This document shows, in pieces, positions 40,209 through 48,647 of a DNA stretch of 64,000 bases. The stretch's first letter is position 1, and each line of letters opens with the position of its first letter. Position numbers and translations under genes: made by a program. The DNA is from Cellulomonas sp. Root485 (GTDB taxonomy: Bacteria > Actinomycetota > Actinomycetes > Actinomycetales > Cellulomonadaceae): assembly GCF_001426705.1 (NCBI RefSeq), contig NZ_LMFC01000001.1, forward strand, positions 423,789 through 487,788. The letters run 5' to 3'. The notes beneath the pieces are model-generated. The model saw only the letters and a list, made by a program, of their open reading frames with translations, was not told the DNA's origin and did no database searches.

Positions 40209-40784
40209 TCAGGCCTTGATCGCGACGAGGAAGAGGTCGGTCAGCTGCTGCGCGAGGAGCACCTTGTCCTCAGGACCCTCGGGGGAGTACCAGTTCGACA
40301 GGTAGTGCACGTCGGAGAAGAAGTGGGCGACCAGGACGGCGCGCGGGATGTCCGTCCGGTAGAGGCCCTCCTCCTGGCCGCGCTCGATGAGGCTCGCGAA
40401 CACGTCGTGGTACTGCCGGCGGCGGCGGGTGACCTCCTTCTGGCGCGGTTCCGAGAGCATGTGCACGCTGCGGAAGAAGACCGTCCCCTCGGGGAGGAAG
40501 TCGATCGACGTCTCGATGACGTCGACGCACACGTCGTGCAGCGTCTGCGCGGTCGGCGTCCCCCGGCCGACGATCTCCTCGAGGTGGCTCGTCTGCAGGG
40601 AGAGCATCCGCTCGTAGACCGAGAAGAGGAGGTCGTCCTTCGACTCGAAGTAGTGGTACATCGCGCCCTTCGTCACGCCGGCCGCTTCGACGATCTGCTG
40701 CACCGAGGTGTTGGCGTACCCCTGGGTGGAGAACAGGTCGACGGCCGCCCGCGTGATGTCGTCGACGACGCTGGAGGTTGCCAT
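40209..40784 (-). CDS. TetR-family regulator of the catabolic island
   Basis: 191 residues from the ATG at 40784 (GAGAGG upstream; an earlier in-frame start would add 15 residues). The N-terminal helix-turn-helix reads DLFSTQGYANTSVQQIVEAA followed by GVTKGAMYHYFESKDDLL, a textbook TetR DNA-binding domain. The C-terminal part has aromatic helices (FFRSVHML, HFFSDVHYLSNWY) suited to an acyl-CoA ligand. It sits in the operon that starts behind operator copy 4, and is the best candidate for binding all four CATACCG palindromes, repressing until an acyl-CoA accumulates. Confidence 0.9.
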   Translation of the reverse strand: MATSSVVDDITRAAVDLFSTQGYANTSVQQIVEAAGVTKGAMYHYFESKDDLLFSVYERMLSLQTSHLEEIVGRGTPTAQTLHDVCVDVIETSIDFLPEGTVFFRSVHMLSEPRQKEVTRRRRQYHDVFASLIERGQEEGLYRTDIPRAVLVAHFFSDVHYLSNWYSPEGPEDKVLLAQQLTDLFLVAIKA

Positions 40785-40809
40785 GGGTGCCTCTCGTTCT
40801 GTGCGGGAG

Positions 40810-41550
40810 CTAGCCGACGGCGACGGCACTGGCGCCGCCGTCGATGGTGAGCGTATGACCGGTGATCCACGCGGCGTCGTCGGAGAGCAGGAACGCGACG
40901 GGTCCGGCGACGTCCTCGGGCTCGCCGATGCGGCCGAGCGGGTAGACCGACGCGAGCGCCGCCTCGCGGTCGCCCTCGTACAGGGCCTGCGCGAGCCGCG
41001 TGCGGACCACCGCGGGGGCGACCGCGTTGACGCGGATGCCCGGCGCCAGCTCGACCGCGAGCTGCTGCGTGAGGTTGAGGAGCGCGGCCTTGGAGACGCC
41101 GTAGAACGCGACGCCGGGGCTGGCCGACAGGCCTGCCACCGAGGCGGTGTTGACGATCGAGCGGCTCAGGCCGGCGGCCACGGCGGACCGCGTCCAGTCG
41201 AGGGCCGCAACCACGTTGACCTCGAGGATCTTGCGGACGACCGAGCTCTCGATCTCGAGCGCCGGGCCGTACGCGGGGTTGATGCCGGCGTTGTTGACCA
41301 GGTGGTCCAGGCGCCCGAACCGCTCGCTGATCTGCGCGAACACGTCTGCGCGATGGTCCGGGTCGTCCGCCCGGCCCGCGATGCCGACGGCGTGCCCGCC
41401 CAACCGCTCCTCGGCGGCTGCCAGCGAGTCCGGCTTGCGCCCGGTGATGACGACGGTGGCGCCCTCGGACACCAGCCGCTCCGCGACGGCCAGCCCGATC
41501 CCACGGCTCGCCCCGGTGATCAGGGCGACTCTGCCCTCGAACCTGCGCAT
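40810..41550 (-). CDS. SDR-family oxidoreductase
   Basis: 246 residues. TGASRGIG cofactor loop, NNAG, NTASVAGLSASPG (Ser), YGVSKAALL (YxxxK) and the ending ITGHTLTIDGG. Arg after strand 2 (ITGRKPD) suggests NADP(H). First gene of a four-gene operon (SDR, TetR, quinone-reductase-like, SDR) and directly behind operator copy 4. Confidence 0.88.
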   Translation of the reverse strand: MRRFEGRVALITGASRGIGLAVAERLVSEGATVVITGRKPDSLAAAEERLGGHAVGIAGRADDPDHRADVFAQISERFGRLDHLVNNAGINPAYGPALEIESSVVRKILEVNVVAALDWTRSAVAAGLSRSIVNTASVAGLSASPGVAFYGVSKAALLNLTQQLAVELAPGIRVNAVAPAVVRTRLAQALYEGDREAALASVYPLGRIGEPEDVAGPVAFLLSDDAAWITGHTLTIDGGASAVAVG

Positions 41551-41564
41551 CCTGCACCCTTCTC

Positions 41565-41584
41565 GATACCGACTGTTCGGTATG
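41565..41584. promoter_or_regulatory. TetR-type operator, copy 4
   Basis: GATACCGACTGTTCGGTATG, 15 bases upstream of the SDR start codon at 41550; the arms match the other sites, the centre differs. Position close to the regulator's own operon suggests autoregulation. Confidence 0.75.
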
Positions 41585-41619
41585 TCGCCAGACAGTAGCG
41601 CACTCGTGCCGACTTTTTT

Positions 41620-41655
41620 TCTGACTCAGCGTCAGATACGACTAGGCTGCGCGGC
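41620..41655 (+). promoter_or_regulatory. Promoter with palindrome for small membrane gene
   Basis: TCTGAC and GTCAGA arms around a 5-base centre (41620-41636) precede TAGGCT (41643-41648), 7 bases before the ATG at 41656. The palindrome covers the expected -35 region. A run of seven T lies at 41614-41620. Confidence 0.45.
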
Positions 41656-42003
41656 ATGGAACTCGTCTACAACCTGCTCGTCGTCCTCCACCTGCTCGGC
41701 TGGGCCATCGTGCTCGGCGGCACGCTGGTCAACCTGCGCACCCCCAAGATCGCCACGGGCGTGCTGCACGGCATCCTCACCGCCCTGGTCACCGGCATCC
41801 TGATCGTCGGGATCGCGTCCGCGGGCCTGGCCGGGCACGAGCCGAACACCACCAAGATCGCGGTCAAGCTCGTCGTCGCACTCGTCGTGGCCACGCTCGT
41901 GATCCTCGGGATCCGCAAGCCGTCGCGCGTGACCACGGGCTACCTCGGCGCCATCGCGGGCCTGACCGCGCTGAACGTCGCGATCGCGGTCCTCTGGCGC
42001 TGA
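41656..42003 (+). CDS. Small four-helix membrane protein
   Basis: 115 residues, almost entirely four transmembrane helices with short loops (LVVLHLLGWAIVLGG, HGILTALVTGILIVGI, VKLVVALVVATLVILG, IAGLTALNVAIAVLW). A His in the first helix and one in the second are the only polar features. No family role is known to me. Next to a DUF456 gene but with its own promoter. Confidence 0.75.
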   Translation: MELVYNLLVVLHLLGWAIVLGGTLVNLRTPKIATGVLHGILTALVTGILIVGIASAGLAGHEPNTTKIAVKLVVALVVATLVILGIRKPSRVTTGYLGAIAGLTALNVAIAVLWR

Positions 42004-42006
42004 GGT

Positions 42007-42019
42007 TACTGTCCACCCC
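42007..42019 (+). promoter_or_regulatory. Leaderless-type -10 box (TACTGT)
   Basis: TACTGT with 7 bases to the GTG at 42020 and no ribosome site. Confidence 0.45.
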
Positions 42020-42502
42020 GTGACCTCTGTGGGTGACCTCCTCGTCGGGCTCGTCGTGCTCGTCGGGCTGTTCGGCGTCGTGGTCCAGGTGCTGCCCGGC
42101 GGGCTCCTCGTCGCCGGCGCCATCATCGTCTGGGGCGTCGTCACCGGGGGAGCCGCGGGGTGGACGGTCGTCGCGATCACGGTGGTCGTCACCGTGCTCG
42201 CGACCATCGGCAAGTACCTGCTGGCCGGTCGGCACCTCAAGCGCGCGGGCGTGCCGTCGTCGACGCTGGTGTGGGGCGGGATCGCGGGCATCGTCGGGTT
42301 CTTCGCGATCCCCGTGGTCGGACTGTTCGTCGGCTTCGTGCTCGGGATCTACCTCGCCGAGTGGGTGCGCTCGCGCGAGGCGCGGCCCGCCTGGCGGGCC
42401 ACCGTGGCGGCTCTGCAGGCCACGGGCCTGACCATCCTGGTGGAGCTCGCGGCGGCCCTGGTGTCCACCGGCGCCTGGCTGACGGCGCTCGCGCTGACCT
42501 GA
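42020..42502 (+). CDS. DUF456 membrane protein
   Basis: 160 residues, GTG start. About four to five helices with the DUF456 features: VQVLPGGLLVAGAIIVWG near the N-terminus, a Gly-rich hairpin GGIAGIVGFFAIPVVGLFVGFVLG (GxxxG-rich), and YLAEWVRSREARPAWRA. The glycine-zipper pattern suggests helix packing or oligomerisation. Function of the family is unknown. Confidence 0.85.
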   Translation: MTSVGDLLVGLVVLVGLFGVVVQVLPGGLLVAGAIIVWGVVTGGAAGWTVVAITVVVTVLATIGKYLLAGRHLKRAGVPSSTLVWGGIAGIVGFFAIPVVGLFVGFVLGIYLAEWVRSREARPAWRATVAALQATGLTILVELAAALVSTGAWLTALALT

Positions 42503-42561
42503 CCGCCACGGTCCACAGGCAGCACGGTGTTGTCAGTCGCGGCGCCTATCCTGGAGGGGCC

Positions 42562-45003
42562 ATGACGTCGCTCTTCGAGAACCTCGCCCTGCCCATCCCG
42601 GGCGCCTCCGCAGACCCCTCGGGCGAGGCGGCTGCGGCCCGTCGCCGGGGCGAGGCCGAGGCCCTGCTCCGCGGCCTGAACCCCCAGCAGCGCGAGGCCG
42701 TCCTGCACCAGGGCGGGCCGCTGCTGATCGTCGCCGGCGCCGGCTCGGGCAAGACGCGGGTGCTGACCAACCGCATCGCGTACCTGCTGGCCACCGGCCG
42801 GGCCCGCGCGGGCGAGGTCATCGCGATCACGTTCACCAACAAGGCCGCCGCGGAGATGCGCGAGCGCGTCGAGGGCCTGGTCGGACCGGCCGCAGGCCGC
42901 ATGTGGGTGTCGACGTTCCACTCCGCGTGCGTGCGGATCCTGCGCCGTGAGGCGGCGACCCTGGGCCTGCGGTCCAGCTTCTCCATCTACGACTCCGCCG
43001 ACTCCCAGCGGCTCCTCACGCTGGTGGCGCGGGAGCTCGACCTCGACCCCAAGCGGTACCCGGCGAAGGCGCTGCAGAACAAGATCTCGTCGCTCAAGGA
43101 CGAGCTGGTGGACCCCGAGACGTTCGCGGCAACGTCCGGCGGCGGCGCGGCCAACGACTTCGACACCGCGCTCGCACAGGTCTACACGCGCTACCAGGCA
43201 CGGCTGAAGCAGGCGCACGCCCTCGACTTCGACGACCTGATCATGACCACGGTCCACCTGCTGCGGGCGTTCCCGGCGGTCGCGGAGCACTACCGGCGGC
43301 GGTTCCGGCACGTGCTGGTCGACGAGTACCAGGACACCAACCACGCGCAGTACGCGCTGGTGCGCGAGCTCGTCGGCTCCTCGCGGGGGATCGTCGACGA
43401 CTCGACGGACATGGAGCTGCCGCGCGGAGAGCTGACGGTCGTCGGTGACGCGGACCAGTCGATCTACGCGTTCCGGGGTGCGTCCATCCGCAACATCCTC
43501 GAGTTCGAGGTCGACTACCCGGACGCGCGGACCATCCTGCTGGAACAGAACTACCGGTCGACGCAGACCATCCTGTCGGCCGCCAACGCGGTGATCAGCC
43601 GCAACCCCGGCCGGGAGAACAAGCGTCTCTGGACCGACTCGGGCGCGGGCGCCCAGATCGTCGCGTACGTCGCGGACACCGAGCACGAGGAGGCCCGGTT
43701 CGTCGCCGAGGAGATCGACCGCCTGGGCGACTCCGACGGCGTCCGGCCCGGTGACGTCGCCGTCTTCTACCGCGCGAACGCGCAGTCCCGGGCCCTGGAA
43801 GAGGTGCTCATCCGGGTCGGGCTGCCCTACAAGGTGGTCGGGGGCACCCGGTTCTACGAGCGCAAGGAGATCAAGGACGCGGTCGCGTACCTGCGCGCGC
43901 TCGACAACCCCGACGACGACGTCAGCCTGCGCCGCATCCTCAACGTGCCGAAGCGCGGGCTGGGGGACCGGTCGGAGGCGATGGTCGCGTCGTACGCCGA
44001 GCGCGAGCGCATCTCGTTCGGCGCGGCGCTCGACCGGCTCGACGAGGTCCCGGGCCTGGGCACGCGCGCGATCACCGGGTTGTCGGCGTTCGCGGCGATG
44101 ATGACCGACCTGCGCGTGCTCGCGTCCAGCGCGGGGCCCGCCGAGGTGCTCGGCGCCGTCCTCGAGCGCTCCGGCTACCTCGCCGAGCTGCGGGCCAGCG
44201 ACGACCCGCAGGACGGCTCGCGGGTGGAGAACCTGGCCGAGCTGCACGCGGTCGCCTCCGAGTTCGAGCAGAGCGACCCCGAGGGCGTGCTCGCCGACTT
44301 CCTCGAGCGCGTCTCGCTCGTCGCCGACTCCGACCAGATCCCGGATGACGACGGCGGGGACGACGACGGTGTCGCGCGCCCTGACCCCGGCGTGGTCACC
44401 CTGATGACCCTGCACACCGCCAAGGGCCTGGAGTTCCCCGTCGTCTTCCTCACGGGGATGGAGGACGGCACGTTCCCCCACCAGCGGTCCTTGTCGGACT
44501 CGCAGCAGCTGGAGGAGGAGCGCCGGCTCGCCTATGTCGGGCTGACCCGGGCGCGCGAGCGTCTGTACATCTCACGCGCCGCCGTCCGTACAGCGTGGGG
44601 TGTGCCCAACGAGTTCCCGCCCAGCCGGTTCCTCGACGACCTGCCGGACGAGCTCATCGACTGGCGGCGGCGGGAGTCCTCCACCTCGCAGCTCCGCGGC
44701 GGATGGGGCTCGGGCTACGGCTCGGGCGGCGGTGGTTACCGGGCGTCCTCCGCGCCGCGGGTCGACCGCGAGGCCCGTCCGGCGCTGCCGTCCACCGGTG
44801 CGACCTTCGGCTCGGCCAAGCCACGGCCCGACTCCGCCATCCCGCAGCTGGCGGTGGGTGACCGCGTTACGCACGACTCGTACGGACTCGGCACGGTGAT
44901 CGCGCTCGAGGGTGCCGGACCGAACGCGGTGGCCAAGGTCGACTTCGGCACCGACGGCGTCAAGCGGCTCCTGCTCCGGTTCTCCCCGGTCACCAAGCTC
45001 TGA
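42562..45003 (+). CDS. pcrA: ATP-dependent DNA helicase PcrA/UvrD
   Basis: 813 residues, ATG after TGGAGGGG. Superfamily 1A 3'-5' helicase for nucleotide-excision and mismatch repair and for clearing replication blocks. Motifs in order: LNPQQREAVLHQGG (Q motif), GAGSGKTR (Walker A), AITFTNKAAAEMRER, VDEYQDTNHAQY (Walker B), VVGDADQSIYAFRGA, LEQNYRST, TLHTAKGLEFPVVFL and VGLTRARERLYIS. The Gly/Ser-rich linker near residue 720 and the C-terminal Tudor-like segment (GDRVTHDSYGLGTVI), which contacts RNA polymerase, are typical of actinobacterial UvrD1/PcrA. Unlinked in function to its neighbours. Confidence 0.96.
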   Translation: MTSLFENLALPIPGASADPSGEAAAARRRGEAEALLRGLNPQQREAVLHQGGPLLIVAGAGSGKTRVLTNRIAYLLATGRARAGEVIAITFTNKAAAEMRERVEGLVGPAAGRMWVSTFHSACVRILRREAATLGLRSSFSIYDSADSQRLLTLVARELDLDPKRYPAKALQNKISSLKDELVDPETFAATSGGGAANDFDTALAQVYTRYQARLKQAHALDFDDLIMTTVHLLRAFPAVAEHYRRRFRHVLVDEYQDTNHAQYALVRELVGSSRGIVDDSTDMELPRGELTVVGDADQSIYAFRGASIRNILEFEVDYPDARTILLEQNYRSTQTILSAANAVISRNPGRENKRLWTDSGAGAQIVAYVADTEHEEARFVAEEIDRLGDSDGVRPGDVAVFYRANAQSRALEEVLIRVGLPYKVVGGTRFYERKEIKDAVAYLRALDNPDDDVSLRRILNVPKRGLGDRSEAMVASYAERERISFGAALDRLDEVPGLGTRAITGLSAFAAMMTDLRVLASSAGPAEVLGAVLERSGYLAELRASDDPQDGSRVENLAELHAVASEFEQSDPEGVLADFLERVSLVADSDQIPDDDGGDDDGVARPDPGVVTLMTLHTAKGLEFPVVFLTGMEDGTFPHQRSLSDSQQLEEERRLAYVGLTRARERLYISRAAVRTAWGVPNEFPPSRFLDDLPDELIDWRRRESSTSQLRGGWGSGYGSGGGGYRASSAPRVDREARPALPSTGATFGSAKPRPDSAIPQLAVGDRVTHDSYGLGTVIALEGAGPNAVAKVDFGTDGVKRLLLRFSPVTKL

Positions 45004-45061
45004 CCAGCCCGCACCCAGGCGCGGGTCCGCAGGACCGTCGACAGCGTCCAGGCGGTCATCG

Positions 45062-45610
45062 TCAGCCGACCGGCACATCGGCCCACACGGCGGTGACCGC
45101 CTCGCGCACCGCGGCCGGTCCCACGCCGACCGCGGCGAGCGCCCGGTAGGCCGCGGTGTCGTCCAGCCGGACGGCCGCGAGCAGCAGGTGGCCGCTGTCG
45201 ATGCGGCGGTGCTTGCAGCGGAGGGCCTCGCGCAGCGAGACCTCGAGCAGCTTCTTGCCCGCGGCGTCGAACGGCAGGTGCCCTCTCGTGGGTGCCGACC
45301 CGATCTCGGCGTCGAGCGCTCCGGGACCGAACGACGCCTCGACCTGCGCCCGGACCGTCTCCAGGTCGATCCCGATCCCGGCCAGCGCGTCGGCGTCGAT
45401 CGTGTGCGCGGGCAGAGCCCGGACCGCGGTGAGCAGCGCGGCGTGGTCGACGCCGAGCCGTCCCAGCGCCTGGGCGGCGACGGTGTCGGGCGTGCGGAGC
45501 GTGCCGAGCAGCACGTGCTCCGGCCCGATCCGGTCCGCGCCCAGCGTGCGCGCCTCGTCCTGGGCGTGGACCACGGCCTCGCGGGCGTCCTTGGCGAATC
45601 TCTCGAACAT
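45062..45610 (-). CDS. Stand-alone Clp N-terminal domain protein
   Basis: 182 residues, ATG after GAAGAGG and overlapping the stop of the HTH gene (TGATG). Two Clp-N repeats: FAKDAREAVVHAQDEARTLG with IGPEHVLLGTL, and AAGKKLLEVSLREALRCK with IDSGHLLLAAV. These match the substrate/adaptor-binding N-domain of ClpC/ClpA, but no AAA+ module follows. Such proteins may act as adaptors or decoys for ClpC, or bind phospho-arginine or other ligands; none of this is proven. Co-translated with the small DNA-binding protein. Confidence 0.88.
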   Translation of the reverse strand: MFERFAKDAREAVVHAQDEARTLGADRIGPEHVLLGTLRTPDTVAAQALGRLGVDHAALLTAVRALPAHTIDADALAGIGIDLETVRAQVEASFGPGALDAEIGSAPTRGHLPFDAAGKKLLEVSLREALRCKHRRIDSGHLLLAAVRLDDTAAYRALAAVGVGPAAVREAVTAVWADVPVG

Positions 45611-45822
45611 CAGTCGAACCTCTTCCCGTACTTCTTGTGGACCGCCTGCCGGGAGACCCCGAGGGCGGCGGCGACCTGCTGCCAGGACCACCCGAGCCGG
45701 CGGGCACGCTCGACGTGCAGGGCCTCGAGCCGGTCGGCCAGCGCGCGCAGCGAGCGGACGGCCCGCAGCCCCTCGGCGGGCTCGGCGGCACTGGCGGCCG
45801 CGGTCATGAGCTCATCGGACAT
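45610..45822 (-). CDS. Small helix-turn-helix DNA-binding protein
   Basis: 70 residues from the ATG at 45822; a start 9 codons earlier would lie inside the operator. After a helical region (RAVRSLRALADRLEALHVE) the C-terminus has WSWQQVAAALGVSRQAVHKKYG, a classic helix-turn-helix ending in KKYG. Almost the whole protein is this domain, so it likely dimerises through the first helix. Its promoter is covered by two copies of GTCAACN4GTTGAC (45827-45870), making autorepression very likely, with release perhaps linked to the Clp-N partner. Confidence 0.85.
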   Translation of the reverse strand: MSDELMTAAASAAEPAEGLRAVRSLRALADRLEALHVERARRLGWSWQQVAAALGVSRQAVHKKYGKRFD

Positions 45823-45870
45823 GCGTGTCAACCTACGTTGACGATCCACCTGATGTCAACCTATGTTGAC
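45823..45870 (-). promoter_or_regulatory. Promoter embedded in two palindromic operators
   Basis: Read on the minus strand: TTGACA, 18 bases, TAGGTT, 7 bases, then the ATG at 45822. Palindrome A (45827-45842, GTCAACCTACGTTGAC) contains the -10 box; palindrome B (45855-45870, GTCAACCTATGTTGAC) overlaps the -35 box. Centres are 28 bases apart. No ribosome site, so the mRNA is probably leaderless. Confidence 0.75.
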
Positions 45871-46002
45871 GCGGCTTTCGCGAGGTCAGCCCCTCACGTG
45901 CACAGACGGGGATCTCTTGCGCAGTTCGGACACCGCACGCACAGTGAGACCAGATCCAGCGCCGGGTCGGGTCGCTGGACGAGTGGACTGGGGAGGTTCA
46001 CC

Positions 46003-46542
46003 GTGGACGTACGACGGGCGCGCAGGGTCAAGATCGGGCTGGCAGGACTGGCGGTTCTCGGCATCGGAGCGGCGCTGACGAGCGCGGCGTGGACGGACGT
46101 GGTCTTCTTCGACGCCGACGTCACCACGGGAAACTTCAACCTTCAGGGCGCACTGCCCGCCGACCAGGCCGCCCCCGCGGCCCCGCCGGACGGCGCGGCG
46201 TGGGAGGAGTCCGACGACATCACCGCGATCACGCTGACCTTCGACGAGATCCAGGTCGCGCCCGACGAGTCGGTCGTCCTGACCGGCTACGTCCGCAACG
46301 ACCCGGCGAGCACGTGGACGGCGGACCTGACGGCGATCGCGCTGGATCCCACGTCGTCCCTGCCCGCCGGTGTCACCGCCGTCGTGGCCTTCACCGACCC
46401 GCTCCCGCCGGAGGACCTGGCGCCCGGGGATGTGGCGACCTTCACGCTCACGGTCTCAGCCGACGACACCGTGGTGGAGGGTGCGGCGGGCACCATCATC
46501 GTGCGTGCCGACGGGGAGTCGGTCGACCCGGTCGCTCCCTGA
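46003..46542 (+). CDS. TasA/CalY-like secreted protein with SipW-type signal
   Basis: 179 residues, GTG after GGGGAGG. The signal is of the SipW-dependent kind: basic RRARRVKIGLAG, hydrophobic core, then ALTSAAWTDVVFFDADVTTG, with the S/T-AAW-D motif just after the cleavage region. The mature part is a beta-sandwich-like domain with LTGYVRNDPAS and TFTLTVSADDT, like the camelysin/TasA group that forms biofilm fibres in Bacillus. First gene of an operon ending in an ER-type signal peptidase, which is expected to process it. Confidence 0.8.
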   Translation: MDVRRARRVKIGLAGLAVLGIGAALTSAAWTDVVFFDADVTTGNFNLQGALPADQAAPAAPPDGAAWEESDDITAITLTFDEIQVAPDESVVLTGYVRNDPASTWTADLTAIALDPTSSLPAGVTAVVAFTDPLPPEDLAPGDVATFTLTVSADDTVVEGAAGTIIVRADGESVDPVAP

Positions 46543-46569
46543 TCGACGTCGACGCGTCGAGGTCACGCC

Positions 46570-47274
46570 GTGCCCGGTAGCCCACCGCGGTCCCGCCACG
46601 GGGGTGCAGCCCTCGTGGTGGTGCTCGCGGCCACGCTCATCGCCGCCCTCCCGGGGGCGGCGGTGCCCGCGCGCGCGGCCACGGTCGGGGCTGCGGCGAC
46701 GGACCCGCCTGCGGTCACGCTGCAGTTCGGGGGGATGGACCCCGGGACGACGGAGGTGAGGACGGCGGCGCTCACCATCGACGCTCCGGAGGATGCGGCC
46801 TTGGTCCGAGCCGTCGTGTCCGCCACCGGTGGGCTGGTCGACCACCTGACGACGCGCGTCGAGGCGTGCTCGGTCCCCTGGGGTGCGCTGGGCTGCAGTG
46901 CGGGAGGCGCCGTGCTGCTCGACGGGCCCGTCGCCCCCGGGCTGGACGAGTCACTCGACATCCCTGTGCCGGCGAGCGGGGTCGCGTACATCCGCGTCGG
47001 GCTCACCTTGGACGGCGCGGCGCCCGCCAACGCGGCGAGCACAGTCACCTACCGGCTGGACCTGGTGGCGCCCGACCCCGCCGTGGCGCCGACACCACCC
47101 GGGCCCGGGGAACCGGCGCCGCCCGCTCCGGGGACCACGGTGCCGCTGGCAACGACGGGTGCCGATGCTGCTGCGCTGGCGGCGGCAGCACTCGCCCTGG
47201 TCGCGCTCGGCCTGACCCTGCGCACCTGGGTGCGCGAGCGTCGGGGCGTGAGGGCGAGGGGGTGGGCGCCGTGA
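46570..47274 (+). CDS. Surface protein with LAxTG sortase signal
   Basis: 234 residues, GTG start 28 bases after the previous stop. A Sec signal (GGAALVVVLAATLIAALPGA) ends near AARA; the middle is a beta-rich domain with two Cys (VEACSVPWGALGC). A Pro-rich linker leads to PLATTGADAAALAAAALALVALGL and a basic tail: a sorting signal of the LAxTG type recognised by class E sortases of high-GC actinobacteria. So the mature protein is probably linked to the cell wall. Its place between the TasA-like and RCC1 genes suggests it anchors their assembly (inference). Confidence 0.8.
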   Translation: MPGSPPRSRHGGAALVVVLAATLIAALPGAAVPARAATVGAAATDPPAVTLQFGGMDPGTTEVRTAALTIDAPEDAALVRAVVSATGGLVDHLTTRVEACSVPWGALGCSAGGAVLLDGPVAPGLDESLDIPVPASGVAYIRVGLTLDGAAPANAASTVTYRLDLVAPDPAVAPTPPGPGEPAPPAPGTTVPLATTGADAAALAAAALALVALGLTLRTWVRERRGVRARGWAP

Positions 47275-48647
47275 CGCGGCCGGCCTTCATCGGGAGCCGC
47301 TGGGCAGCCTTGTCGGTCGCCGTGGTTCTGCTGCTCACGGTCGCGGCGCTCGTGCCGACCGTGACCTCGGCCGCCTGGCAGGACCAGGTGTACGCCGACG
47401 CCCAGGTGCTGATCGTTCCTGCCCAGGTCCCCGACGAGCTCGACGCGGGTGCGGGCTTCACGTGCGCTCTCGTCGCCGGCGACATGTGGTGCTGGGGCGA
47501 GGGCGGCGACGGCCAGCTCGGCGTGGGCAGCACGGTCGACGCCGATGTCCCGGTGTCCGCGGGCGACGGCGTGACCGCGATGGCGGTGGGCACGGCTGAC
47601 CACGTGAGCGCGGGGAGCGGCTACGCCTGTGGTGCCTCCGGCGGACGCGCGTACTGCTGGGGAGCCGGTGGGGGAAAGCTCGGGAACTTCAACGTCGCGG
47701 AGCCGTGGCAGGTGCCGTCCGTGTCCGTGCCCACGGCGGTGTACGACCTCCCCGCCGGCACCGGGAACCAGTACCAGTCACCGCTGGCCGGTCGGGTCGT
47801 CCGCGAGGTCGTGGCCGGGCAGGACATCACGTGCGCGGTGACGGAGCTCGCTCCGCTGCAAGGCACGCCCGGAGCGTGCTGGGGGCTGCAGGTCGGGCTC
47901 ACCCGCCCGGCCTCCCCGGCGCCGCAGAGCTGGGCCAACGCGCCGATCGCGTTGCCCAGCGTCGCCCAGGACCCGGGAAGCCAGCTCCCTGCGGGGGTGC
48001 CGATCTCCTCGCTCACGTCGAGCTTCGAGGACGCCTGTTTCATCGCGGCCGGTATCGACTACTGCTGGGGCACGAACGAGCAGGGCCAGCTCGGCGTCGG
48101 CAGCGTGAACGTCGCGTACACCTCCCCCGTCCAGGTGCTGCAGGGCGCGATGCCGGCGGCCCCGGTCGACGCGATCACGGCGGGGGTGTTCCACACGTGC
48201 GCGATCGCCGCCGCGCAGGTGTACTGCTGGGGACTGCGAGCGGGCGGGAGGCTCGGTGTCAACGACGGCGAGAGCGGAGCGCTGACCTCGCCCGGGCAGG
48301 TCGTCGGCCTCACCGCGCGCACGATGGTCGCCGTCTCCGCCGGGATGGACTCGACGTGCGCGCTCGACAGCACCGGCCAGGCCTGGTGCTGGGGCGGGAA
48401 CGCCCAGGGCGAGCTCGGCACGACGGCGGTGCCCGTCGGCCAGGCCAGCCCGGTCCCCGTAGCGGTCCAGCAGCCGAGCGGAGTCCTGTTCACGTCGATC
48501 TCGGTCGGCGGGAACCACGCCTGCGCCATCGCCGACGACGACGACATCTACTGCTGGGGCGCGGCGGGCACGCTCGGCACCGGCGCGGGGCAGGCGATCG
48601 CGCCGGTGCCCGCGGTTCCCGTCACCTCCACGTGGGTGACGCCGTGA
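47271..48647 (+). CDS. Secreted RCC1-repeat protein with SipW-type signal
   Basis: 458 residues, GTG overlapping the previous stop. The N-terminus has a hydrophobic core ending VTSAAWQDQVYADAQV, again the SAAW-D motif of SipW-processed proteins. The rest consists of RCC1/BNR-type beta-propeller repeats marked by GxxYCWG or similar (MWCWGEGGDGQLGVG, AYCWGAGGGKLG, DYCWGTNEQGQLGVG, VYCWGLRAGGRLG, AWCWGGNAQGELG, IYCWGAAGTLG) with a Cys in each CAL/CAI strand, probably disulfide-bonded to CWG. A secreted RCC1 propeller would be a binding scaffold, perhaps the adhesive part of the surface assembly. Confidence 0.85.
   Translation: MTRPAFIGSRWAALSVAVVLLLTVAALVPTVTSAAWQDQVYADAQVLIVPAQVPDELDAGAGFTCALVAGDMWCWGEGGDGQLGVGSTVDADVPVSAGDGVTAMAVGTADHVSAGSGYACGASGGRAYCWGAGGGKLGNFNVAEPWQVPSVSVPTAVYDLPAGTGNQYQSPLAGRVVREVVAGQDITCAVTELAPLQGTPGACWGLQVGLTRPASPAPQSWANAPIALPSVAQDPGSQLPAGVPISSLTSSFEDACFIAAGIDYCWGTNEQGQLGVGSVNVAYTSPVQVLQGAMPAAPVDAITAGVFHTCAIAAAQVYCWGLRAGGRLGVNDGESGALTSPGQVVGLTARTMVAVSAGMDSTCALDSTGQAWCWGGNAQGELGTTAVPVGQASPVPVAVQQPSGVLFTSISVGGNHACAIADDDDIYCWGAAGTLGTGAGQAIAPVPAVPVTSTWVTP

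Noticed and set aside
41614..41620. Run of seven T as a terminator
   Set aside because: No GC-rich stem precedes it, and it lies in a divergent promoter region.
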